Below, piece after piece: positions 57,292 to 64,000 of a stretch of DNA of 64,000 nt. Below the pieces are notes generated by a model. It was given only the letters and a program-made list of their open reading frames with translations, was not told the DNA's origin and did not search any database. Location of the stretch: NCBI RefSeq assembly GCF_018139685.1, contig NZ_JAGSPN010000009.1, positions 62,001 through 126,000 of the forward strand. The letters are read 5' to 3'. The DNA is from Cognatundibacterium luofuense (GTDB lineage: Bacteria; Pseudomonadota; Gammaproteobacteria; Burkholderiales; Burkholderiaceae_D). The translations under genes and the position numbers were made by a program. How positions within the stretch are numbered: the stretch's first letter is position 1; each line of letters opens with the position of its first letter.

Positions 57292-59553
57292 ATGTCTGAA
57301 CAACTCTCTGCGACAGGGCCGGTTGCGCCGCTGTCTGATCCTGCCTCTTCCATACTGACCGAAAAGCTCGCCATTTCCGGCATGCACTGCGCTGCATGCG
57401 TGCAACTGATCGAATTCCGTCTGCAACAATTGCCCGGTATTGCGTCTTTCCGCATCCAGCCTGCAACCCATACCGCAGCGGTGCATTATGACGGTCAGCG
57501 CCTGGATTTGCGTGACATTCTGAATGCGATTGTTGGACTGGGGTATGGCGCTTATCCGGCCGGGCAGGAGGCTGACGAGCAGGTCAGAAAGCAAAACCGG
57601 ATGGCCTTGCTACGTATTTTTATTGCCGGGTTTGCCATGATGCAGGTCATGATGTTCGCCTGGCCTTCCTATCTGGTACCAGTACCGACTGCGGACGGCG
57701 AGCTGACGCCGGATCAGGATTTATTACTGAAGCTGGCGAGCATGGCAATTTCAGTGCCGGTGGTATTTTTCTGTGCGCTGCCATTCTTCCGCGCTGCCTG
57801 GCGTGATCTGAAGCTGCGCCATATCGGCATGGATGTGCCGGTCTCTCTGGGGATTCTGCTGACCTTTTTTGCCAGTGTCTGGACCACTTTCCGTGGCGGT
57901 GCGGTGTATTACGATTCCGCGATTATGTTTGTGTTTCTGTTGCTCGGCGCACGCTGGATTGAGCAGCGCGTGCAGCATAAAGCGACCCGTGCCTTGCGCA
58001 TTCTGACCCAGTTGCAGCCGGTACAGGCGCGGCGTCTGAAAAATTATCCTGATCATCAGCAAGAAGAACTGACAGATGCCCGCGCGCTGCATACCGGTGA
58101 TGTGCTTCTGGTATTGCCGGGAGATCAGATTCCGGCAGATGGCGTGGTCCTGGAAGGTGACAGTGCCTGTGATGAGGCGCTGATGACTGGCGAGTCGCAT
58201 CCGGTCAGCAAAGCCAGCGGAGACAGCCTGACGGCAGGCAGCGTGAATCTGCAAGGCCGTCTGATTATGCGTGCAGAACAAACCGGCCACGCAACCCGTC
58301 TCGGACACCTGATCAGCATGATGGAAAGCGCGGCCAGTGAAAAACCGGCAATCGTATTGCTGGCAGACCGCCATGCCAGCCGTTTCCTGATGATCATCAT
58401 GCTGGTTGCGCTGGTCAGCGGACTGGTCTGGTGGCAGATTCAGCCTGAGCGTGCGCTGTGGATTGCGATCAGTGTGATTGTCGTGACTTGCCCTTGTGCT
58501 TTATCGCTGGCAACGCCGGGGGTAATGGCGGCCGCTATAGGCCTGATGGCAAAGAACGGTGTACTGGTGAAATCCGGTAAGGCTTTACAGGGGCTGGCAC
58601 AGGCTACGCATATTGTGTTTGATAAAACCGGTACGCTGACCAGTGGTAAGTTGCAGGTGCAGGCGGTGCAATGTGAAGTCGATGCCGCCATCGTGATGCC
58701 GCTGGCGCTGGGGATTGCGGCGGCTTCACATCATCCGGTGGCAAGGTCGGTGGCGGATTATCTGATCGCGCAACAGGGAAATCATCCGGCGCAGGTTCAG
58801 CAAATGCAGGAAGTGGCCGGTGGCGGTATTGAGGCAGTGGTGGATGGTGTGACTTACCGTTTCGGTCAGCCGCGCTTTGTTGCTGGTTTGCTCGGGCATA
58901 TGCCGGAAATGCCAGCTGACTGGCAGGGAAAAACGGTCAGTATGCTGGTCAGCGCACAGCAGGTACTCGCCGCTTTTCTGTTGCAGGATCAGTTGCGCGA
59001 TGACGCGGTGGATGCATTGCAGCAACTTCGCTCCGCCGGTAAGCAGATTTGTTTGTTATCCGGTGATCAGCCGGAACCCGTTGCGCAGATTGCCGCGCTG
59101 ACCGGTATTCAGGAAGCACATGCGCAAATGACGCCGGAAGCAAAATTTGCCTGGGTGCAGAACTTGCAGCGGCAAGGTGCGAAAGTGGTGATGGTGGGCG
59201 ATGGCATGAATGATGGCCCTGTACTGGCGATTGCCGATGTGGCAGTGGCGATGGGGCAGGGCGCTGCGATTTCCCAGACCCGCAGTGATTTGCTGCTGGT
59301 ATCTAACCGTTTGCCGGATCTGAGTTACGGTGTCCGTGCAGCCACTTACAGCTTCCGCCTGATCCGTGAGAATCTGGGCTGGGCGATTCTGTACAATCTG
59401 GTCGCTATTCCGGCCGCCGTCATTGGCTGGCTGGAACCCTGGCATGCGGCGCTCGGTATGTCGCTGAGTTCGCTGATTGTGGTGCTGAATGCGCTGCGTT
59501 TATATCTGTTGTCGCAGCCGGAATATCAGCTGACCGATGACGCTACGGAGTAA
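57292..59553 (+). CDS. ccoI: Copper-translocating P-type ATPase CcoI
   Basis: The protein has 753 residues. Domains in order: HMA metal-binding domain with GMHCAACVQL (~25-34), membrane helices (LRIFIAGFAMMQVMMFAWPS onward), actuator domain with LMTGESHPVSK, transport motif VTCPCALSLATPG (CPC), phosphorylation site FDKTGTLTSG, HHPVARS and hinge MVGDGMNDGPVLAIAD. It exports copper for cytochrome cbb3 oxidase assembly. CcoI identity rests on the FixI-like CPC/HP sequence and the ccoS gene 3 bases downstream. Confidence 0.92.
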   Translation: MSEQLSATGPVAPLSDPASSILTEKLAISGMHCAACVQLIEFRLQQLPGIASFRIQPATHTAAVHYDGQRLDLRDILNAIVGLGYGAYPAGQEADEQVRKQNRMALLRIFIAGFAMMQVMMFAWPSYLVPVPTADGELTPDQDLLLKLASMAISVPVVFFCALPFFRAAWRDLKLRHIGMDVPVSLGILLTFFASVWTTFRGGAVYYDSAIMFVFLLLGARWIEQRVQHKATRALRILTQLQPVQARRLKNYPDHQQEELTDARALHTGDVLLVLPGDQIPADGVVLEGDSACDEALMTGESHPVSKASGDSLTAGSVNLQGRLIMRAEQTGHATRLGHLISMMESAASEKPAIVLLADRHASRFLMIIMLVALVSGLVWWQIQPERALWIAISVIVVTCPCALSLATPGVMAAAIGLMAKNGVLVKSGKALQGLAQATHIVFDKTGTLTSGKLQVQAVQCEVDAAIVMPLALGIAAASHHPVARSVADYLIAQQGNHPAQVQQMQEVAGGGIEAVVDGVTYRFGQPRFVAGLLGHMPEMPADWQGKTVSMLVSAQQVLAAFLLQDQLRDDAVDALQQLRSAGKQICLLSGDQPEPVAQIAALTGIQEAHAQMTPEAKFAWVQNLQRQGAKVVMVGDGMNDGPVLAIADVAVAMGQGAAISQTRSDLLLVSNRLPDLSYGVRAATYSFRLIRENLGWAILYNLVAIPAAVIGWLEPWHAALGMSLSSLIVVLNALRLYLLSQPEYQLTDDATE

Positions 59554-59556
59554 TGC

Positions 59557-59700
59557 ATGGATATTTTGTATTTGCTGGTGCCGGTCAGTCTGTTACTGGT
59601 GTTTGCGATTGGCGCAGTGTTCTGGTGGGCGATTAACAGCCGTCAGTTTGAAAATCTGGAAGATGAGGGGCAGCGTATTCTGGATGATAAAGAGGGCTGA
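59557..59700 (+). CDS. ccoS: Cytochrome cbb3 oxidase maturation protein CcoS
   Basis: The protein has 47 residues: MDILYLLVPVSLLLVFAIGA, then VFWWAINSRQFENLEDEGQR and ILDDKEG. One membrane helix followed by WWAxxxxQFExLExEGxRIL is the CcoS signature. It is needed to insert cofactors into cbb3 oxidase. It starts 3 bases after ccoI. The structural genes ccoNOP are not downstream, as a repeat and the convergent mnmH gene follow. Confidence 0.93.
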   Translation: MDILYLLVPVSLLLVFAIGAVFWWAINSRQFENLEDEGQRILDDKEG

Positions 59701-59712
59701 TCAGCTCTCGGT

Positions 59713-59800
59713 TGTGCAGAAATCCGCATTTACCTGTTTTGATACCCCCTTGGAGAGCCAGAGTTCATGCGGACGTCCATGAAAAAGCCACTTTTTACTC
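59713..59800 (-). repeat. Dispersed intergenic repeat, partial inverted copy D
   Basis: Read on the minus strand this stretch contains AACTCTGGCTCTC and, after a spacer, AAATGCGGATTTCTGCACAA, in the same order as copy C, but without the CGATC-GGCGGTCGTC half. It lies between ccoS (plus) and mnmH (minus), another convergent gap. Nearby hairpins at 59815-59837 (TTTCGCAC / GTGCGAAA) and 59890-59934 (AGCGCCATC / GATGGCGCT) lack T-runs. Confidence 0.5.
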
Positions 59801-59949
59801 TGCTAAATACCGCATTTCGCACAAATTTGGTGCGAAAAAGGTTCTCCGGGCTTCTCTGAGTTCCGTTGAGCTTGGTTCGTGTGGTTGTCAGCGCCATCCC
59901 CTTGCTTACATTGGCGATGGCGCTTGTGGTACTTGCAGTGCGGGAGGCT

Positions 59950-61008
59950 TCAGCTCTGATGAATCAATTGCATGGCTGCAGATTGAAGACTGTCTGCCTG
60001 CAAATCGGCCAGTGAGATCGTGCGCGCCGTTTGCAACTTGCCAAAATTCTTCGCCATCGACTTGCGATAGGACGGATCGTAATGCTGCTCCAGCAGCGAA
60101 GCCGTCAGTTCGCGGAAGGCAGCCTGCTGAACCATCTCCTTCCATACCTGCACTTGCTGATTCCCGTGCTGCACTGCCAGATGCGATAAGCGCTCGCATA
60201 ACACATCCGGCTGCTGCATCCAGTGCGGATAGCTGTCGCACAGGAAACGCACTCTCTCCTCAAACGGCGCTTCAATGAATACGCACTCAGCGGCGCGGAT
60301 CGCTTCCATCACACAATCCGGTACGCGCAGATTGCCGACTTTTTTACTTTCCGATTCCACATACAGGGTTTTGCCTGCAGCTTGTTTCAGTCGTAACCAG
60401 ATCTGGCTTTCAAACTGCTTTTGCGATGGCTGCACCGTGCCCGGTAATGCCCCGAGCAAAGAGCCGCGATGACTGGCCAGTTGCTCCAGATCCAGCACCG
60501 GCGCACCTTGTGCTGCCAGCGTTTCCAGTAGCGCAGATTTACCGCTGCCGGTCGGCCCGCAAATGACTTTCCAGCTGACTTGTGACACCAGCTGCGGTAA
60601 CTCCGCATGCACACGGCGGCGGAAAGACTGATAGCCGCCTTGCAGTTGCGCAACCGGCCAGCCGATGCGGGCAAAAATATGGGCCATCGATCCGCTGCGG
60701 TTACCGCCGCGCCAACAATAAATCAGTGGCCGCCATTCACGCGGTTTGTCCTGTAATTGATTTTCCAGATGACGTGCAATATTCGCCGCAACCAGCGCAG
60801 CACCCAGACGCTTGGCTTCAAATGCACCGGTTTGTTTATACATGGTGCCGATGCGGATACGTTCCTCGTTATCAAGTACAGGTAAATTGATTGCGCCGGG
60901 CAAATGATCTTCAGCGTATTCAGCCGGGGAGCGGGCATCGATAATGCCGTCAAACTGATCAAGTTGCGCCAGCGTTTCTTCCAGCGTCAGCAATTCCGGA
61001 TACTTCAT
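59950..61008 (-). CDS. mnmH: tRNA 2-selenouridine synthase
   Basis: The protein has 352 residues. The N-terminal rhodanese domain has DARSPAEYAEDHLPGAINLP and the catalytic-Cys loop YCWRGGNRSGSMAH; the C-terminal P-loop domain has VICGPTGSGKSALLETLA. MnmH (SelU/YbbB) replaces the sulfur of 2-thiouridine with selenium at the tRNA wobble base. ATG 61008 overlaps the tesA stop as ATGA and is preferred to 61047. selD is not in the window. Confidence 0.93.
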   Translation of the reverse strand: MKYPELLTLEETLAQLDQFDGIIDARSPAEYAEDHLPGAINLPVLDNEERIRIGTMYKQTGAFEAKRLGAALVAANIARHLENQLQDKPREWRPLIYCWRGGNRSGSMAHIFARIGWPVAQLQGGYQSFRRRVHAELPQLVSQVSWKVICGPTGSGKSALLETLAAQGAPVLDLEQLASHRGSLLGALPGTVQPSQKQFESQIWLRLKQAAGKTLYVESESKKVGNLRVPDCVMEAIRAAECVFIEAPFEERVRFLCDSYPHWMQQPDVLCERLSHLAVQHGNQQVQVWKEMVQQAAFRELTASLLEQHYDPSYRKSMAKNFGKLQTARTISLADLQADSLQSAAMQLIHQS

Positions 61009-61658
61009 TTCTTTCTGGCTTTCAGCAAAGGTTCGAGATGCGGCCACACATTGTCCAGCATCTGTGGTTGTGCCTGCGTATTCGGGTGAATGCGGTCTGC
61101 CTGAAACCAGTCCGGCTTATCCGCTACTTTGTCGAGAAAAAACGGCAGCAGCGCAGTTTTTTCCTGTCGGGCGACCTGTGCAAACAAAGCACTGAATTTT
61201 TCTGTGTACTGGCTGCCATAATTCGGCGGCATACGCATACCCAGAATCAACACGCTGGCACCGGCTTTTTTTGATGCCTGCACCATTTCGCGCAGATTGT
61301 TTTCGGTATGCTCCAGCGCTAGTCCGCGTAAGGCATCGTTACCGCCGAGTTCGATGATCACAATATCCGGCTGATGTTGTTTCAGTAATGCGGGCAAGCG
61401 GGATTTGCCTCCGGCAGTGGTTTCCCCGCTGATGCTGGCATTGCTGACCTGCCAGCCGGTAAACTGCTGCTGTAGCCGGGCATCCAGCAAAGCGACCCAG
61501 CCTTTACCGCGTGGTAAGCCATATTCGGCCGATAAGCTGTCACCAAGCACAAGCAGGGTTTTTCCGGCAGAATGTGCGCTGGCTGGCATTACCAGCAGCC
61601 CTAGCCACACAAAAATAACAGGAATACCGCGAACGTATTTTTTCAGGAAAGTCAGCAT
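61005..61658 (-). CDS. tesA: Arylesterase / acyl-CoA thioesterase I TesA
   Basis: The protein has 217 residues with a Sec signal (GIPVIFVWLGLLVMPASAHS). It is a GDSL/SGNH hydrolase: nucleophile in VLGDSLSAEYG, block II SGETTAGG, block III ELGGNDALRG and block V DRIHPN. It is a periplasmic esterase/thioesterase/lysophospholipase. Its start codon overlaps that of the divergent ABC ATPase gene by 2 bases. It is co-transcribed with mnmH. Confidence 0.92.
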   Translation of the reverse strand: MLTFLKKYVRGIPVIFVWLGLLVMPASAHSAGKTLLVLGDSLSAEYGLPRGKGWVALLDARLQQQFTGWQVSNASISGETTAGGKSRLPALLKQHQPDIVIIELGGNDALRGLALEHTENNLREMVQASKKAGASVLILGMRMPPNYGSQYTEKFSALFAQVARQEKTALLPFFLDKVADKPDWFQADRIHPNTQAQPQMLDNVWPHLEPLLKARKK

Positions 61659-62352
61659 GACAGAAAACGCAGGGTTAACAAACGGGTTAGCAATACAAGT
61701 CAGTCATCTGCACAAAACCGTGCAGGATTCCAGCGGATCGCTGGAGATTCTGAAGGATATTCATTTTAACGTGATGCAGGGAGAATCGCTGGCGATTGTT
61801 GGTGCTTCCGGTTCCGGTAAATCCACTTTGCTCGGTATTCTGGCCGGACTGGATCTGCCGAGCAGTGGTCAGGTTCTGCTGCAGCAACAGGATATTTTTG
61901 CACTGACAGAAGACCAGCGTGCAGTGTTCCGCAAACAGCATGTGGGCTTTGTCTTTCAATCGTTTCAGTTGCTGATGCATTTAACCGCTCTGGAAAACGT
62001 CATGCTGCCGTTGGAGTTACGCGGCGATCCGGATGCGCGCAGCAAAGCAGCGGCGATGCTGGAGCAGGTTGGTCTGGGGCAGCGCCTGAAGCATTATCCG
62101 AAATTCTTATCCGGCGGTGAGCAGCAAAGGGTAGCGCTGGCGCGGGCTTTTGTGACACGTCCGGCAATTCTGTTCGCCGACGAACCGACCGGTAGTCTCG
62201 ATGCGCAAACAGGGCAGGCCGTGATGGAGCTGATGTTTAGTCTGAACCGGGAGTTCGGCTCCACGCTGGTGCTGGTGACTCATGATCCGGCAATTGCCGC
62301 ACGCTGTGTGCGACAGATCCGGATTCAGGGAGGATGTCTGGCGGAAGTTTAA
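61657..62352 (+). CDS. YbbA-like ABC transporter ATP-binding protein
   Basis: The protein has 231 residues. Walker A GASGSGKSTLLG is near residue 50, signature LSGGEQQRVALARAF, Walker B ILFADEPTGSLD and His switch VLVTHDPAIA. It belongs to the LolD/YbbA group. ATG 61657 has AGGAAA 7 bases upstream; the much longer open frame upstream lies antisense to tesA. In most relatives a YbbP-type permease follows; here lpxH ends 4 bases inside on the opposite strand, so no permease is adjacent. Confidence 0.92.
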   Translation: MTENAGLTNGLAIQVSHLHKTVQDSSGSLEILKDIHFNVMQGESLAIVGASGSGKSTLLGILAGLDLPSSGQVLLQQQDIFALTEDQRAVFRKQHVGFVFQSFQLLMHLTALENVMLPLELRGDPDARSKAAAMLEQVGLGQRLKHYPKFLSGGEQQRVALARAFVTRPAILFADEPTGSLDAQTGQAVMELMFSLNREFGSTLVLVTHDPAIAARCVRQIRIQGGCLAEV

Positions 62353-63173
62353 GCAGTGTGCCGGTTGACTGGCAGTTGTATTGCTTCACCGTGAACGTCG
62401 TAAGCCTGCAGACCGCCATCCGACAATAATGCGAGCCAGCCACCGCGCGGACTGGCCGCATGATCGCAATCCCAGTCAGGCAGCACATAACGGCTGAAGT
62501 CTGCGTACTGATGCAGGGCAGGGCGGTGTGTGTGGCCGTGAATCAGAATGTGTGCCTGATGCGCCTTAGCTAAGCTGCTTACCGCATCTTCATCAACATC
62601 GCTCAGCACCATTGCAGCTGATTGTTTTTGCTGACTCTGGGCACGCATCTGCTTTGCAATGTCACGCCGTTTTTCTAATGGCTGTGATAAAAACTGCTGT
62701 TGCCACTGTGAGTTGCGCACTTGCTTGCGAAACTGCATGTAAGCCAGGTCGCCGGTGCATTCCGCATCACCATGCGTAATGACAATGGTTTTATCTCCGG
62801 CGCGCAAGCTCTGTGTTTCGGGCAGCAATTGCAGACCGCAGCGATCAGCGAAATCCGCACCAACCAGAAAATCACGGTTTCCATGCATCCAGTACAGACG
62901 AATTCCTGCGTTTGTGCAGTCGAGCAAGGCAGCGCAAATGGATTGATGGTAATGGTCATTGATATCATCATCACCTACCCAGTACTCAAACATATCCCCC
63001 ATCAGATACAGCGCCTGCGCAGCGCGGGCAGGCCCCTGCAGGAATTGCAGAAAAGCGTGTGTGGTCGCGGGTATATCTGCCGATAAATGGACATCAGAAA
63101 CAAACAGCGCAACCACAGAGGGTTGCGCTGTACTGATGTCTGAACAGGAGTAAACGTGTTCAGTCACAATCAA
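62349..63173 (-). CDS. lpxH: UDP-2,3-diacylglucosamine diphosphatase LpxH
   Basis: The protein has 274 residues and is a metallophosphoesterase. Metal ligands appear in SDVHLSADIPA, YLMGDMFEYWVGDDD, HGNRDFLVGADF, THGDAECTGD and ILIHGHTHRPALHQ. It forms lipid X in lipid A synthesis on the inner membrane. The 3' end overlaps the convergent ATPase gene by 4 bases. It follows ppiB on the minus strand, 15 bases apart. Confidence 0.94.
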   Translation of the reverse strand: MIVTEHVYSCSDISTAQPSVVALFVSDVHLSADIPATTHAFLQFLQGPARAAQALYLMGDMFEYWVGDDDINDHYHQSICAALLDCTNAGIRLYWMHGNRDFLVGADFADRCGLQLLPETQSLRAGDKTIVITHGDAECTGDLAYMQFRKQVRNSQWQQQFLSQPLEKRRDIAKQMRAQSQQKQSAAMVLSDVDEDAVSSLAKAHQAHILIHGHTHRPALHQYADFSRYVLPDWDCDHAASPRGGWLALLSDGGLQAYDVHGEAIQLPVNRHTA

Positions 63174-63188
63174 AGCCTGTCAGTCAGA

Positions 63189-63677
63189 TCAGACGATTTC
63201 AGCTTTGATGATGACGACATCTTCAACCGGCACGTCAGCATGCATGCCTGCGCGTGTTGTTTTAACGCCTTTGATTTTGTCGACAATGTCAGTGCCTTCA
63301 GTCACTTTGCCGAATACGCAGTAGCCCCAGCCATCCTGACCCGGATAGTCCAGGAAGCTGTTGTTAGCGACGTTGATAAAGAACTGGGAAGAAGCGGAGT
63401 GAGGAGCCGACGTACGTGCCATTGCCAGCGTGTACATTTCGTTTTTCAAACCGTTCTTTGCTTCATTTTCGATAGGGTCTTGTGTGTCTTTTTGCTTCAT
63501 GCCCGGAGCAAAACCACCACCCTGAATCATAAAACCATTGATAACACGATGGAAAATCGTGTTGTCGTAATGACCGGACTCGACATAAGCGAGGAAGTTT
63601 GCAACTGTTTTCGGTGCTTTTTCAGCATCCAGTTCAATTTTCATGTTGCCATGGTTGGTGGTCAGTAATACGGCCAT
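63189..63677 (-). CDS. ppiB: Cytoplasmic peptidyl-prolyl isomerase, cyclophilin
   Basis: The protein has 162 residues without a signal peptide. Cyclophilin motifs [32 protein letters not shown] and [20 protein letters not shown] are intact, with the active Arg in the FHR motif. It accelerates proline isomerisation in protein folding. It lies 32 bases after the second cyclophilin gene on minus. Confidence 0.95.
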   Translation of the reverse strand: MAVLLTTNHGNMKIELDAEKAPKTVANFLAYVESGHYDNTIFHRVINGFMIQGGGFAPGMKQKDTQDPIENEAKNGLKNEMYTLAMARTSAPHSASSQFFINVANNSFLDYPGQDGWGYCVFGKVTEGTDIVDKIKGVKTTRAGMHADVPVEDVVIIKAEIV

Positions 63678-63709
63678 GATTGTCCTTTACAAAATTTCAA
63701 ACGAAAGTC

Positions 63710-64000
63710 TTATTTTATTACAGTCGCGGATTCAATGACGACGTCTTTTTTCGGAACGTCCTGCATGCCGCCAGTGCTGCCGGTCTCGACGAGCTTAATT
63801 TTTTCGACGACATCCATCCCTTTAATGACGCGACCAAACGGCGTATAGCCGGCAGTCGCCATCAGCGCCTGAGCGCGTGGTTTGACGATTGGTGTGCCGC
63901 GGAAAACAAATTCAACCGGATCACCATCGGGCAGGATCTGATGATTCAGAAATTCGTTATCACGCACGTTGATAAAGAACTGTGCGGAGGCAGAGTTCGG
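63710..64000 (-). CDS. Second cyclophilin (PpiA-like), 3' part
   Basis: The frame runs off the right edge, so only the last 96 residues are seen. They start PNSASAQFFINVRDNEFLNH and end GGMQDVPKKDVVIESATVIK. GRVIKGMDVVEKIK is the usual cyclophilin C-terminal block. The N-terminus, and any signal peptide that would mark it as periplasmic PpiA, is not visible. Confidence 0.88.
   Translation of the reverse strand, partial: PNSASAQFFINVRDNEFLNHQILPDGDPVEFVFRGTPIVKPRAQALMATAGYTPFGRVIKGMDVVEKIKLVETGSTGGMQDVPKKDVVIESATVIK

Noticed and set aside
59815-59934. Hairpins as terminators between ccoS and mnmH
   Set aside because: Both stems are perfect but no T-run follows on either strand.
61405-61656. 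84-residue N-terminal extension of the YbbA-like ATPase
   Set aside because: It is antisense to tesA coding sequence; the ATG at 61657 has a good ribosome site and gives a family-length protein.

Overview
The window looks like a chromosomal segment of a betaproteobacterium, most likely an Oxalobacteraceae-type Burkholderiales member of moderate GC. The inference rests on gene order (yfgM-bamB-der-hfq-hflX-hflK-hflC-hisZ-purA; rnr-rlmB), on the HflK, HisZ and RNase E sequence styles, and on a peritrichous-type fli locus. No phage, insertion sequence or CRISPR array was recognised.

Layout. 1-9.8 kb: a plus-strand housekeeping run for outer-membrane assembly (yfgM end, bamB), ribosome GTPases (der, hflX), Hfq, the HflKC complex, hisZ, purA and a phosphoribosyltransferase. 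10.2-11.2 kb: four apparently identical tRNA-Leu(CAG) genes in a 271-bp tandem array on the minus strand, each with its own promoter and terminator. 11.4-15.6 kb: rnr, rlmB and cysE on plus. 15.8-36.7 kb: a large flagellar region, almost all on minus. It holds fliF-G-H-I-J-K, fliL-M-N-O-P-Q-R followed closely by the NAD(P)HX repair gene nnr, a divergent fliE, and fliC-flaG-fliD-fliS-fliT with a second FliK-like gene, an FlhB-tail-like gene and a YcgR/PilZ gene.

37.0-44.9 kb: divergent from flagellin lies a tightly packed plus-strand cluster. It encodes a TPR/SPINDLY-type O-GlcNAc transferase-like protein, rfbF, rfbG, an RmlC-like epimerase, a zinc-finger C-methyltransferase, an SDR and two hexapeptide acyltransferases. 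I read it as a pathway for a CDP-linked, C-methylated, possibly acylated 6-deoxyhexose and its transfer, plausibly to flagellin. 45.2-47.7 kb: a diguanylate cyclase and a NarL-type response regulator on minus. 47.8-49.7 kb: greB and a DUF3422 gene. 49.9-52.7 kb: rne on minus with a long leader. 53.4-56.5 kb: rluC, a HAD phosphatase, a Rieske protein and sppA. 57.0-59.7 kb: a separate cysteine-rich domain gene, ccoI and the short ccoS, for cytochrome cbb3 copper supply and assembly. 60-64 kb: mnmH (selU), tesA, a YbbA-like ABC ATPase, lpxH, ppiB and the end of a second cyclophilin gene.

The most interesting non-genic signal is a dispersed repeat of about 120 bp. It has three clear copies and one partial inverted copy, and every copy lies between convergent transcription units. 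Other points worth a second look are the 23-residue repeat in FliK, the flagellin-linked CDP-sugar cluster, the split N-terminal domain of CcoI, and a possible small structured RNA before the cco genes.
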